This document shows, in pieces, positions 17,449 through 26,449 of a stretch of DNA of 63,842 nucleotides. Numbering within the stretch: the stretch's first letter is position 1; the number at the start of each line of letters is the position of its first letter. A program made the position numbers and the translations under genes. Source of the DNA: Chloroflexota bacterium (GTDB lineage: Bacteria > Chloroflexota > Anaerolineae > UBA2200 > JACIWT01); contig JACIWT010000013.1 in assembly GCA_014360825.1 (NCBI GenBank), forward strand, positions 1-63,842, in the 5' to 3' direction. The notes under the pieces were generated by a model, which was given only the letters and a program-made list of their open reading frames with translations, did not search any database and had not been told where the DNA came from.

Positions 17449-20019
17449 ATGAAAGTGATCCTGACCCACGAGCGTGCCGATGGAGATGCGATTGCCTCCA
17501 TGTTGGCCGCATCAAAACTATATCCTGATGCGATCCCTGTTCTGCCGCGCTTGGTAAACCGCAATATTCAGGAGTTCTTGACCCTCTACGGCGAGCAGTT
17601 GCCCTTTGTGGCAGCGAAAGACCGGCCCCATGGTCGCATTACCGAAGTGATTTTGGTAGACACACAGACCATTGTGCCAATTAAAGGCATGGGCCCGAAA
17701 ACACGTATCACTATCATTGATCACCACCCGCCAAGCGAAGAACTAGATAAGCGCGCTACCTACATAGGTAGGACAGTTGGCGCAACAGCAACCATCCTTG
17801 TCGAGCGGTTGCGTGATGCTCGCATCTCCCTGTCTCCGGTCGAGGCTACACTGCTACTGATAGGCATCCACGAGGATACGGGTTCGCTTCTTTACTCTAC
17901 CACTACTCCCGCTGACTTGCGCGCCGCAGCCTGGCTAATGGAGCAGGGGGCGAACTTAAATGTGGCAAATGCGACCTTGCACCATCCCCTGGATAGTCGC
18001 TATCGTGCTGTTTACACGGAGCTAGCCAAAAACGCGGAACTCTTTGAGTTCCACGGCCACAGCGTTTTGATTGCCACTGCTCGGCCCAACGTGTACTTAG
18101 ATGAGCTCTCCAGCCTGGCGCACAAGTTGGGAGATCTTTTCGAGCCCGATGCAACTTTCCTGATCATTCAACTGGACAGCAGCATCCAACTCATCGCCCG
18201 CAGTTCCACCGATGACATTGATGTGGGTGAATTAGCCAAAGCCTTTGGAGGTGGTGGGCACTCCCGGGCCTCAGCGGCCCTTATCAGCGGCCATAGCATC
18301 GGTGAGATCCGTGCCCGATTGCTCCAATACCTACAGAGTGCCGTTAAGCCGATGATAACCGTTCGTGACATCATGTCTTACGGCGTGCACACCCTACCAG
18401 CAGACCTTTCCTTGGCCGAGGCTCAGTCTCAGGCCCGCCGTTACGGTCATGAGGGATTCCCAGTTGTGGACGAAGGACAAGTGGTGGGTGTGGTCACCAG
18501 CCACGAGATTGATCGTGCCATGCACCATCGGCTGGGCCATGCCCGGGTGAGCGCCTATATGCACAAGGGCAACATTTATGTCAGTCCCTCAGATTCGGTA
18601 GCGCGAGTGCAACAAGTGATGATGGAATACGGCGTCGGTCAGGTACCGGTGGTGGAAAATGGTCAGATTATTGGAGTGGTCACTCGGACAGATCTGATCA
18701 AGGCGTGGGGCGGGGTGCCCGAGCCTGCGAGGCGAGCCGAGATACAGGACCGGCTCAAAGCCGCCCTGCCCGCTCCCCTGATCGAACTACTGCTGCAGGC
18801 ACGGGATGTTGCCAATGAGATGGGCTATTCGCTTTACGTCGTGGGCGGGTTCGTGCGTGATTTACTTTTGGGGGTCCCCAATCTGGACCTGGACCTGGTG
18901 GTGGAGGGAGATGCCATTGCCTTGGCCCGCGGTCTGGCACAGCGCGTCGGTGGGCGAGTCCGGGGACACAGCCGTTTTGGCACCGCTAAGATCATCCTGG
19001 GCGAGAAGCGGGCCAAGGGTTTACCGCCCTCGCTGGACTTCGTCACCGCACGCACGGAGTTCTACGAACATCCAAGTGCTTTGCCTGAAGTAGAACGCAG
19101 TTCCATCAAGCAGGACCTTTATCGCCGTGACTTCACCATCAATACGATGGCTATTTGCCTCGACCGTGATCGCTATGGCGAGTTGCTGGATTTCTATGGC
19201 GGCGAGCGAGACCTACGCAACAAACTGATCCGCGTCTTGCATAACCTGAGTTTTGTTGAAGATCCCACCCGGATGCTACGGGCAGTGCGTCTAGAACAGC
19301 GGCTGGGCTTCCGCATTGAATCGCGCACCGCTGAACTAATCACCAACGCTCTTGACCTGCTTGATCGTGTGACGGGTGACCGGCTGCGCCACGAACTCAA
19401 CCTTATATTCGCTGAGCGTGAACCGGAGAACAGCCTCCGTCGTCTCGCTGAATTGGGCATCCTCTCACGACTGCACCCAGCCCTGCGTTGCGATACATGG
19501 TTGATGCGAAAGTTCCGAGACCTACGCGAGCGAGCCACCATGACCGGGGCCCCGGGTATGTACATGGCACTGATGTGCTATCGCCTTTCGTCAGAGGAGT
19601 TAAAGAATTTCGCTGCCCGGTTGCATATTTCTAGAGAGGACCTACGCCTCTTGGAGGAAGTCAACGCCTTGAAGAGCCAAGAGGAAAAACTGGCTGCACG
19701 CTCCATGTCCAATAGCACCGTCTATCGTATCCTGGAGCCGTATCGAGACGAATCCGTTTTCGTTTTCGGTGTGGCGACCGACCAGCGCATGGTGCGGAAG
19801 CGGGTGGATCTATATCTCTCGCGACTGCGCTACGTCCAGGCCGAGGTGAGTGGTGATGATTTGCGACGTCGAAAGGTGCCGCCAGGGCCGCTCTATCGGC
19901 AAATATTGGATGCAGTGCTCGACGCACGACTGGACGGACGGGTGCGAACACGAGAAGAAGAGGAACGCCTGGTGGATGCGTTGCTCACCAGTGCGGGGTG
20001 GAAGCCTATGCCTATCTGA
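17449..20019 (+). CDS. DHH-CBS-CBS-tRNA nucleotidyltransferase fusion (CCA- or A-adding enzyme)
   Basis: An 856-residue multidomain protein. Residues 1-300 are a DHH phosphoesterase with HERADGDAIAS, the DHH at 91-93 and the DHHA1 motif GGGGHSRAS. Two CBS domains follow (about 305-425). The C-terminal half is a class II nucleotidyltransferase with VVGGFVRDLLLG, LDLDLVVEGD and RRDFTINTMAI, plus the RNA-binding helical domain (EDPTRMLRAVRLEQRLGF). Such fusions are known and add all or part of CCA to tRNA; which bases this one adds cannot be read from sequence. The ATG at 17449 is chosen to fit the DHH N-terminus; an ATG at 17434 is possible. Confidence 0.9.
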   Translation: MKVILTHERADGDAIASMLAASKLYPDAIPVLPRLVNRNIQEFLTLYGEQLPFVAAKDRPHGRITEVILVDTQTIVPIKGMGPKTRITIIDHHPPSEELDKRATYIGRTVGATATILVERLRDARISLSPVEATLLLIGIHEDTGSLLYSTTTPADLRAAAWLMEQGANLNVANATLHHPLDSRYRAVYTELAKNAELFEFHGHSVLIATARPNVYLDELSSLAHKLGDLFEPDATFLIIQLDSSIQLIARSSTDDIDVGELAKAFGGGGHSRASAALISGHSIGEIRARLLQYLQSAVKPMITVRDIMSYGVHTLPADLSLAEAQSQARRYGHEGFPVVDEGQVVGVVTSHEIDRAMHHRLGHARVSAYMHKGNIYVSPSDSVARVQQVMMEYGVGQVPVVENGQIIGVVTRTDLIKAWGGVPEPARRAEIQDRLKAALPAPLIELLLQARDVANEMGYSLYVVGGFVRDLLLGVPNLDLDLVVEGDAIALARGLAQRVGGRVRGHSRFGTAKIILGEKRAKGLPPSLDFVTARTEFYEHPSALPEVERSSIKQDLYRRDFTINTMAICLDRDRYGELLDFYGGERDLRNKLIRVLHNLSFVEDPTRMLRAVRLEQRLGFRIESRTAELITNALDLLDRVTGDRLRHELNLIFAEREPENSLRRLAELGILSRLHPALRCDTWLMRKFRDLRERATMTGAPGMYMALMCYRLSSEELKNFAARLHISREDLRLLEEVNALKSQEEKLAARSMSNSTVYRILEPYRDESVFVFGVATDQRMVRKRVDLYLSRLRYVQAEVSGDDLRRRKVPPGPLYRQILDAVLDARLDGRVRTREEEERLVDALLTSAGWKPMPI

Positions 20020-20111
20020 TCAGAAGGGCTCCCGCTCATTCTTTGACGCCCCATTATTACGAGTGACCCAATAGCAAGTTCTGCCTATTGCTTAGCGATG
20101 CGGAGAGTGCG

Positions 20112-20564
20112 TTGGCCAAAAGGACGTTGAACGGAAAGTGCGCGATCTGTGGTGCGGAGCGAGCGACGCGATTTATCCATCCGTCTTTGCGCGACCGGAT
20201 CTTCAGCCGCTTAGGCCACTGGGAGTATCCTGATGTGCCCGTCTGCACGTCCTGTGAGCGTGGTTACAAAACCCAGCGGGCACGTCAACTTCATACCTGG
20301 CTCTTTTTTCTCGTGGCTTGGAGCCTTTTCCTCGGATATGTTTTCTGGCAAAGTGAACTGCCTTTTCTCATCTATGGACGTCAGGTTGTGGAAATACTGC
20401 CTCGTCTGCTCGTTCATGGCAGTATCATCCTGCTCATCGCGTTAGTGTGTGCGACATGGGTTTGGTATGTGGCCTATGCCCTCTACTTCCGACCCGTGGA
20501 GCGTGAATACCAGACCCGAATCCTTGATTGGATTGCGCGGCAGAAGACAGAGGAGGAAACCTAA
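20112..20564 (+). CDS. Small zinc-finger membrane protein, unknown function
   Basis: About 150 residues. The N-terminal part has two Cys pairs, CAICG and CTSCERG, that fit a zinc-binding site. Two hydrophobic helices follow (about residues 60-80 and 98-125), and a charged tail ends the chain. No family is recognised. The TTG at 20112 is preferred because CGGAG stands 6 bases upstream; a TTG at 20088 has no such site. It is convergent with the next gene, and the stops overlap by 4 bases. Confidence 0.65.
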   Translation: MAKRTLNGKCAICGAERATRFIHPSLRDRIFSRLGHWEYPDVPVCTSCERGYKTQRARQLHTWLFFLVAWSLFLGYVFWQSELPFLIYGRQVVEILPRLLVHGSIILLIALVCATWVWYVAYALYFRPVEREYQTRILDWIARQKTEEET

Positions 20565-21577
20565 AACAAGCGAGTGATTTCGTCAGCGTCAAAACGGGGG
20601 AGATCGCGCGTAACTCCCCCGTTTTTGATTCGGATGCCCTCTTCAGGCGGGGTGACGTGGCCGATAACAGAGCAGGGGATACCTGCCTGGGCATACAGAT
20701 GTTGTAGCCGTGCACTGGTGTCGGGCGGCACGGCCACCAGAAGGGCTCCGGAAGCAATGAGTCCCAATGGGTCTAAGCCGAACTCTCGACAAAACTCTAT
20801 ACATTCTGGGAGGATGCGGATACGCGCCCTGTCCACCCACAGGCCGGTGCCCGAGGCATAGGCTAATTCATGCAAGCCCATTGCCAAGCCACCCTCGGTG
20901 GGGTCATGCATAGCATGGACCTTTTTGGTCTCTGCGGCGATCTGTGCCGCGGCCACAACGCTAATGCCCGGATCAAATAAAAAATTGCGGGCCCGGCCAA
21001 TGACATCCTCGGAATAGCCGCGAGCGCGCAGTTCGTCCCCGCGTTCGCGAGCGATAATGGCTGTGCCCTCAATAGCAATGGACTTAACGAGCAGGATCTC
21101 GTCGCCGGGTTGTGCGTTGCCCGTATGAATTAGCCGGTCTTTCTCTACTTCCCCAAGCAGCGTGCCCACCACAATGGGCCGCGGCAGTGCCGGCGTTACC
21201 TCAGTGTGCCCGCCGACGAGAGCGATGCCCAAGTCTTTACAAGCAGCATCCATTTGGGCGAAGATACCCTCTACCAGACCGAGGCTGGCTTTGCCCTCGG
21301 GCAGCAGGATGGTAGCCATCATCCAACGGGGTGTTGCACCCATAACGGCCACGTCGTTAGCATTGACATTCACGGCGTACCAGCCAATTTGATCCGTAGC
21401 GAAAGTAATGGGATCTGTCTTAGCGACAAGATAACGATCACCAATGTCTAAGATAGCAGCATCTTCGCCAATGGCGCCACCCAGGATAACATGCTTATCG
21501 TCTGCGCCGCGATAACGCGCCAATAGCCGCGCCAGAATCTCCAAACGTAATTTGCCCAACGGAAAGATGATGTCCAC
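20561..21577 (-). CDS. AIR synthase/HypE-like ATP-binding protein
   Basis: A 338-residue member of the PurM/HypE/SelD fold. Visible motifs are GEDAAILDIGDRYLVAKTDP and NVNANDVAVMGATPRWM, with GGHTEVTPALPRPIVVGT and HDPTEGGLAMGLHELA. HypE proteins end in a conserved Cys that becomes the cyanide carrier; this one ends DADEITRLF, and no other hydrogenase maturation gene is nearby, so HypE activity is unlikely. The substrate is unknown. GTG start with GAGG 4 bases upstream. It is the last gene of the leftward operon from 26326. Confidence 0.8.
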   Translation of the reverse strand: MDIIFPLGKLRLEILARLLARYRGADDKHVILGGAIGEDAAILDIGDRYLVAKTDPITFATDQIGWYAVNVNANDVAVMGATPRWMMATILLPEGKASLGLVEGIFAQMDAACKDLGIALVGGHTEVTPALPRPIVVGTLLGEVEKDRLIHTGNAQPGDEILLVKSIAIEGTAIIARERGDELRARGYSEDVIGRARNFLFDPGISVVAAAQIAAETKKVHAMHDPTEGGLAMGLHELAYASGTGLWVDRARIRILPECIEFCREFGLDPLGLIASGALLVAVPPDTSARLQHLYAQAGIPCSVIGHVTPPEEGIRIKNGGVTRDLPRFDADEITRLF

Positions 21578-21637
21578 ACGATGCCTCGGGATCAGTAGGG
21601 TGTCACAGCGAACAGGGAAATTGGATTGCTCGGGATC

Positions 21638-22372
21638 TCAGATGCCTGTGGTCACGCTGTTTTTGGCACGCTCCAGCGTTCGAATACCCTCTGCCGATGC
21701 GACGATAACCCGATGTGTCAGGTCCAAGAAGAGGCCATTCTCTATCACCCCCGGGATCAAGTTTAGGTCTCGTTCCAGCAGGTACGGGTTATCTATTCGA
21801 GCGAAATGGCACAAATACAGGTAATTACCATTGTCTGTAACATAAGGCCTGCCATTGGCTAAGCGTAGTATGGGGTCCGCGCCAAGGCTGCGTAATCTGT
21901 CCTCGTAAGTGCCTAATCCAAAGGGGACGACCTCTACAGGCAGAGGGGAACGCATGCCCAACACATCTACTAATTTAGAGTCGTCCACTACAATGATTTC
22001 CAGGCTTGTGGCTGCTGCTACGATTTTCTCCCGCAAGAGTGCGCCGCCCATGCCTTTAATGAGATTTAAATGAGGATCTACCTCGTCCGCCCCATCAATA
22101 GTCAGATCCAGGCGAGGGTGCTCGGCTAACGTGCTCAGCGGGATGCCGACCCGACGGGCCAGCGCGGCTGTTGCTTCTGAAGTGGGAATGCCAATGATAT
22201 CTCGCAGCCTGCTGCGTTGGAGTGCTTCTCCAATCAATTCTATAGCGTAGCGGGCCGTGGAGCCGGTGCCCAGACCTACTACCATGCCACTCTGCACATA
22301 CTTGACCGCCTCGGCGGCAGCCTGTTCTTTCAATCGCTCGACATTAGCGTCTTTTGGGGTAGATGGATGCAT
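21638..22372 (-). CDS. rpiA: Ribose-5-phosphate isomerase A
   Basis: A 244-residue enzyme that interconverts ribose 5-phosphate and ribulose 5-phosphate in the pentose phosphate pathway. The phosphate-binding GLGTGSTARYAIE is near residue 35, the catalytic DGADEVD near 95, and KGMGGALLREKI directly after. Length is normal. The gene starts 3 bases after the EamA transporter stop in the same operon. Confidence 0.95.
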   Translation of the reverse strand: MHPSTPKDANVERLKEQAAAEAVKYVQSGMVVGLGTGSTARYAIELIGEALQRSRLRDIIGIPTSEATAALARRVGIPLSTLAEHPRLDLTIDGADEVDPHLNLIKGMGGALLREKIVAAATSLEIIVVDDSKLVDVLGMRSPLPVEVVPFGLGTYEDRLRSLGADPILRLANGRPYVTDNGNYLYLCHFARIDNPYLLERDLNLIPGVIENGLFLDLTHRVIVASAEGIRTLERAKNSVTTGI

Positions 22373-22375
22373 ATG

Positions 22376-23311
22376 TCAACCCCGATGGTAATGGGTTAGG
22401 ACAATTCCTATTAGGATCACAAATGCGCCGATTAACTGAGACGGGCGTAGGCTCTCCCCAAGCAGCAGCGCCGACGACACTAAGGTCACCACGGGGGTGA
22501 AGTTCGAATATATCGCCGTCCGGGCACTGCCAACGGCACGGACACCTGTAAACCAGGCCAGGTAGCCGAGGGCAATGGCGAAAACTGACGAGAAAATTAA
22601 CCCCAACCACCCACTCTGTGAGACAGCCGCCCAGTTCTGGGAGAAAAGACTGGGTAGACTAGCGAGGAAAATGAGTCCCGCCCCGGAGGCCATGGATAGA
22701 ACGGTGACGCTCAGAGTAGAATAGCGTCGTACATAAGGCTTGGAGAGAATCGTGTAGGCTGACCAGCACATCATCGCGGCGAAGACAAGCAAATCGCCTA
22801 CCAGATGATTCTGTGCCTGGCCATCCTCTACCCCGTTACCCAGGATGAGGAGGCACAGGCCTGTGAAAGAAAGTGCAATGCCAACCCAGGCCCACCAGGG
22901 GATGCGTTCCAGACGCAAGGCCGCCCCCATAATGGCCACTGTGATGGGCACCATGGCTAGGATGAGCGAAGAATTAGTTGCGGTGGTGAAGGCAATACCG
23001 CTGATGAAGAGGAGTTGATAGATCCCGTTGCCAAGTAAGCCCAGCAGAGCGATGCCCAGTAGATCGGGTCGGTGTACTGACACCGTCTGGCCCGTCAAGC
23101 GCACGAGCAGATAGAGTAGGATCGTCGCGCTGATGAATCTCAGCGCGTTGAAGGCCAGCGGCTGCATCTCCGCCAGCGCCCCTTTCACGACCGGGAAATT
23201 GACTCCCCAGATAAGTACCATGCTGAGTAGCAGTAGATCAATGCGCCCGAACCGGCGCGCCTCCTTGTTCTCCGATTCTGAAGACAGAGCCGTAGGCAGT
23301 AGCGATCTCAT
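22376..23311 (-). CDS. EamA/DMT-family membrane transporter
   Basis: A 311-residue protein with ten hydrophobic segments in two EamA repeats, typical of drug/metabolite exporters (RhaT/YdcZ-like). Features are LLSMVLIWGVNFPVVKGAL in the first helix and AIYSNFTPVVTLVSSALLLGE in the second repeat. The substrate is not predictable. The ATG overlaps the stop of the LOG gene (ATGA), so the two are translationally coupled. Confidence 0.88.
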   Translation of the reverse strand: MRSLLPTALSSESENKEARRFGRIDLLLLSMVLIWGVNFPVVKGALAEMQPLAFNALRFISATILLYLLVRLTGQTVSVHRPDLLGIALLGLLGNGIYQLLFISGIAFTTATNSSLILAMVPITVAIMGAALRLERIPWWAWVGIALSFTGLCLLILGNGVEDGQAQNHLVGDLLVFAAMMCWSAYTILSKPYVRRYSTLSVTVLSMASGAGLIFLASLPSLFSQNWAAVSQSGWLGLIFSSVFAIALGYLAWFTGVRAVGSARTAIYSNFTPVVTLVSSALLLGESLRPSQLIGAFVILIGIVLTHYHRG

Positions 23312-23862
23312 AAGCGAACCTCGTTTGGTGGAGGTAATAAACTCACAGCCTCAGGAGCACTGGCCACCCATCGTAAAAGGGCGAAATCTTGCTCCCGAAT
23401 GATAAGGCGACGGCGGAAAAAAGCCAGTGCTTCGGCCCAGACTTCACCCACTACAATGCACGGTCGACCATGCACTTCGCCGATCTGCAAGAGGCTCCAT
23501 GTCAGGCCGAGTTCGGCCAGTGTGCCAATGCCGCCGGGCAAAATGATGTAGGCCCGACCCATTTCAGTCATCGTGCGCAGCCGTGTGATGAAATCAGGTG
23601 CCTCGATCACTTCATCTATCCACGGGTTTGCTCTTCCCCACACAAAGGTCTTTACAGTAACGCCGATGGTGTGCCCTCCCGCTTCTTTGGCCCCCCGGCT
23701 TACGGCCTCCATCAGCCCCCCATAGCCACCAGAGCACACCGCATATCCCCGCTGAGCCACCGCTTGCCCCAGAGTGCGTGCTTCTTCGTAAAGATTCGCC
23801 TCATCAGGTATTTGAGAACTTCCGAACACGGTGACGATAGGTCTTTTAGGTCTATTGCTCAT
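23308..23862 (-). CDS. LOG-family protein (nucleoside 5'-monophosphate phosphoribohydrolase-like)
   Basis: A 184-residue protein of the LOG fold, related to cytokinin-activating phosphoribohydrolases that release a base from nucleoside monophosphates. SGGYGGLMEAVSRGA and PGGIGTLAELGLTW are the two family motifs (PGGxGTxxE). The ATG at 23862 is chosen because the homology begins there, and it overlaps the end of the preceding ParB-like gene by 11 bases. rpiA in the same operon could use released ribose 5-phosphate (inference). Confidence 0.88.
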   Translation of the reverse strand: MSNRPKRPIVTVFGSSQIPDEANLYEEARTLGQAVAQRGYAVCSGGYGGLMEAVSRGAKEAGGHTIGVTVKTFVWGRANPWIDEVIEAPDFITRLRTMTEMGRAYIILPGGIGTLAELGLTWSLLQIGEVHGRPCIVVGEVWAEALAFFRRRLIIREQDFALLRWVASAPEAVSLLPPPNEVRL

Positions 23863-24844
23863 CTTGTTCGCTCTTTGAACGGGATTTTTTCGCGATGGAT
23901 GTCGGCTTGGGTTGGGGCAATATGCCGTTTTCCCGTGCCCCTTCCTGCGCCTGCTTTCGGAGATCCTCGAAGAAATCAGCCAATTCGCGAGCCACTGCTG
24001 ACCATAAACTGTGCTGGCCGAATTTTTCAGCGTAATCGCGGATGGCCTCCTCTGCGCCCACATCTGCCCCATAGGTTTCACTCAGATAATAGCGGTGATC
24101 CATGATCCACAGATAGAGATCAGCCTCGGTGCGTCCAGGGAACTGGGACAAGACATTCTGCTCCCGAATCAGGCGGATAATAGGCATATACACCGTATCG
24201 TACCAACTCATCACTGCCTCATCCTCAGGAATGTGGCGGCCCTGGTGTTGACCGAGGAAATAGCGGTGCACAGCGATGTGCTCTTCGAGTGCCTGATAGC
24301 GGCCAATGGTGGTGAACTCGATGCTTTGATCGGGCCGCAATTTGTCTAGTTTGGTCCGCTCCAAGAATTCGGCGTATTCGCTTTTGATGAGTAATTGTTG
24401 GGGAGTGACCTTCTCGTCGAAAGGCACGGAGGTGTAAAACTCAGTTACCTCAGCATCAATGAACTGCGCGCCATGTTCCCGGGCTACAGAGACGCGGTGG
24501 TTGCCATCGCGCACGAAGTACACGTCGCCGACCTTGTAGAGTTCTACTGGTGGGAGTGCCTCATCGCGGTCCATGGCTGAATCTATGCGCACCCATCGCT
24601 CCTGGGTATGCAACTGAGTGGGCAGGAAAGCGCGGTCGAAATCCCGGTAGCGGCTGACACTGCCCACGATTTTGTCCAGAGGTACCGATTGAAGCCCACG
24701 GTAGCTCTGGCTGTAGGCGCGCAGTCCCTTGCGTACCTCTTCGAACGAGAATAGTTCATTGGGTTGCCGCAGCAATTCGGACGTGATATCGCGCAGGAAT
24801 GCTTTGAAAAGAGCACGGTTGAAGTCGGCCTTGTGGTCAGACAT
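23852..24844 (-). CDS. ParB/sulfiredoxin-fold domain protein
   Basis: A 330-residue cytoplasmic protein. VYFVRDGNHRVSVAREHGA (about residues 107-125) matches the nucleotide-binding motif of the ParB/Srx superfamily. The N-terminal third holds RYRDFDRAFLPTQLHTQERW. The C-terminal half is helical and ends in a Lys/Ser-rich tail. No helix-turn-helix of a partition ParB is evident, and no ParA partner is nearby, so a chromosome-segregation role is unlikely. A DUF4032-like relationship is possible but from memory. The start overlaps the phosphoesterase stop by 8 bases. Confidence 0.7.
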   Translation of the reverse strand: MSDHKADFNRALFKAFLRDITSELLRQPNELFSFEEVRKGLRAYSQSYRGLQSVPLDKIVGSVSRYRDFDRAFLPTQLHTQERWVRIDSAMDRDEALPPVELYKVGDVYFVRDGNHRVSVAREHGAQFIDAEVTEFYTSVPFDEKVTPQQLLIKSEYAEFLERTKLDKLRPDQSIEFTTIGRYQALEEHIAVHRYFLGQHQGRHIPEDEAVMSWYDTVYMPIIRLIREQNVLSQFPGRTEADLYLWIMDHRYYLSETYGADVGAEEAIRDYAEKFGQHSLWSAVARELADFFEDLRKQAQEGARENGILPQPKPTSIAKKSRSKSEQDEQ

Positions 24845-25508
24845 TCCGGCCCCCTGAATTGGCCAGCGGTACGTCTATTAGCCTGTGCCCATATGCATTG
24901 ATAACCCTCGTTTCCCGGTACATCGATTCCATTGGGTTAGTATTGTAATGCGAGTGCGTGTGTCCGTGTATCAGGAAACGCGGTTTGAACACTTGCATAA
25001 CTGTGAGGTAGGTTTTGAAGCCTTGATGACAGAGGTCACCCTGATCATGGATGCCGCGCGGCGGGGCGTGAGTAACGAGGATGTCCAAATAGCGTCCATA
25101 ACGGATCCGATTCCAGATCAAACGGGGGACCAGTTCGAGCGCGTTTAGTGCCATATCGGTTTCCGTGTACTGAAATTCACCTCGCTCTTTATAGCGCATG
25201 GAGCCTTCTAACCCGGCGATGATTAGCCCACTGTGGTGGATCACGCGTTTATGCAAATTGACGCAACCCCCAGGGTATTGAGGCTGATTGTGAGGTCCAT
25301 ACTGCAACTCGGTTCCGTGGTTGCCAATCACATAAAACACCGGCACCCTCAACATAGTGACGATAAATTCCAAGTAGAAATAGGGTAGGTCGCCACAGCT
25401 CAACACGAGATTCACATCGGTGAATCGTTCTGCAATTCTCACATCATATACGATTTCGACCACTCTGTCGCTGATCGCCAGTATCTTCACGTTGCCCTCT
25501 CGTGCCAT
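24837..25508 (-). CDS. Metallophosphoesterase (calcineurin-like)
   Basis: A 223-residue metallophosphoesterase. The motifs are ISDRVVE (first motif, D present but the usual DxH His replaced), SCGDLPYFYLE, VIGNHGTE, VTHAPPRGIHD and HGHTHSHY. Most ligands for the two-metal centre are therefore present. The SDxV form recurs in related proteins of this phylum as far as I recall, so it may not mean loss of activity. The substrate is unknown. It lies in the operon between a lipoprotein and the ParB-like gene. Confidence 0.85.
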   Translation of the reverse strand: MAREGNVKILAISDRVVEIVYDVRIAERFTDVNLVLSCGDLPYFYLEFIVTMLRVPVFYVIGNHGTELQYGPHNQPQYPGGCVNLHKRVIHHSGLIIAGLEGSMRYKERGEFQYTETDMALNALELVPRLIWNRIRYGRYLDILVTHAPPRGIHDQGDLCHQGFKTYLTVMQVFKPRFLIHGHTHSHYNTNPMESMYRETRVINAYGHRLIDVPLANSGGRNV

Positions 25509-25535
25509 TTGAAAAGCACTGACTCCATAAGGACT

Positions 25536-25946
25536 TCACTGCCTGCCATGCTCTTGCGCATAGGCGTCTAATAACTCGCGATATTCCATCAGCCGACTAA
25601 TCCCCCAATCTACCATGAAGTTAGCCTCGGCTACCAGCACGTTGTCTCCTGGCGCGGGCAGAAGCGAGAGCCCCTCGTAGATATAATTGAACGCTTCCAG
25701 CGCTTGCAGGTGCAACTGGCGCAGATCAGGTGGCGGAACGATGGCTTGCATGGCCATCTCCATACGTTGTATTTCGTCCGGGGCTCGGTCCCGCATTTGG
25801 ACGATGGTATTCAATGAAGTGTAATCGTCCACCAGTATCAGGTAGATGCCGAGTGCGTCTGGGGTAGGAATAGGAGTAGGGGTGGGTTTTAACTGGCATC
25901 CTACCAGGGCAAGTCCCAAGCCCACTACTATTAACGCCTTTCGCAT
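25536..25946 (-). CDS. Small lipoprotein, unknown function
   Basis: A 136-residue exported lipoprotein. The signal MRKALIVVGLGLALVGC has a lipobox LVGC with Cys at residue 17. A Pro/Thr linker (KPTPTPIPTPD) and a mostly helical domain of about 105 residues follow. No family is recognised. The ATG at 25946 is the only start that gives an uninterrupted signal peptide, and it lies 8 bases after the cupin stop. Confidence 0.8.
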   Translation of the reverse strand: MRKALIVVGLGLALVGCQLKPTPTPIPTPDALGIYLILVDDYTSLNTIVQMRDRAPDEIQRMEMAMQAIVPPPDLRQLHLQALEAFNYIYEGLSLLPAPGDNVLVAEANFMVDWGISRLMEYRELLDAYAQEHGRQ

Positions 25947-25954
25947 GGGTTTGC

Positions 25955-26326
25955 CTACGCTGCTGTGCTCTGACTGGCACTCATCGAGGTGCTTTGGGTG
26001 AAAACGGTCAGCAATTCCAGAAGGCTTTCGCCAGCATTCGCCAACCCGTGGGGAATTCCCGCTGGGGCATAGCCACATGCGCCCGCCGGGAATGGCATTT
26101 CCTGGCCTCCCATAGTACAGACACCGTTCCCAGAGATGACGTAGAATATCTCTGCTTCTTGCTCATGGGTATGCACTGTGATCTGGGCCCCGGGTTGCAG
26201 GTGTACTACTGCCACACGCATAATGGGATTATCCTGGTGAGTGAGCAGATTCCGAACGCTCACACCACTGTAATTGCGATGGGGCGCCCACTCGCTATCC
26301 GTAGGATAAATGACTTTGCCTTCCAT
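25955..26326 (-). CDS. Cupin-domain protein
   Basis: A 123-residue single cupin. The metal-binding motif 1 (PGAQITVHTHEQEAEIFYVISG) has the His-x-His and Glu ligands; motif 2 is PAGACGYAPAGIPHGLAN. The ligand is unknown. The ATG at 26326 is preferred: AGGAG stands 5 bases upstream. An in-frame ATG at 26386 overlaps the -10 of the promoter at 26385-26413, so it cannot be transcribed from there. First gene of the leftward operon. Confidence 0.85.
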   Translation of the reverse strand: MEGKVIYPTDSEWAPHRNYSGVSVRNLLTHQDNPIMRVAVVHLQPGAQITVHTHEQEAEIFYVISGNGVCTMGGQEMPFPAGACGYAPAGIPHGLANAGESLLELLTVFTQSTSMSASQSTAA

Positions 26327-26384
26327 CATATCTCCTCTTTGGCCCAGCATTGGCCTCTGCGCGAACTCATCCCGTTCGGTTGCC

Positions 26385-26413
26385 ATTATACTGTTCTCCT
26401 GGGAGAGGAGCAA
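26385..26413 (-). promoter_or_regulatory. Sigma-70-type promoter for the cupin-to-AIRS operon
   Basis: On the minus strand TTGCTC (26408-26413) and a perfect TATAAT (26385-26390) are separated by 17 bases. It fires away from the radC promoter 37 bases to the right. Confidence 0.7.
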
Positions 26414-26449
26414 ACGATGCCCCGCTCGTGCATTCCGAGTGTCTCGCCT

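Noticed and set aside
20561-21577. Annotation as HypE
   Set aside because: The C-terminal Cys required for the thiocarboxamide intermediate is absent and no hydrogenase genes are nearby.
23863-24081. N-terminal extension of the LOG gene up to 24081
   Set aside because: The extra 73 residues are low in hydrophobic order, lie over the ParB-like gene, and precede a good ATG at the family start.
23389-24105. Rightward frame of 238 codons opposite the LOG and ParB-like genes
   Set aside because: Shadow of two motif-supported genes on the other strand.
23852-24844. Chromosome partition ParB
   Set aside because: Only the nucleotide-binding DGNHR motif is shared; no ParA, no parS-like repeats and no clear helix-turn-helix.
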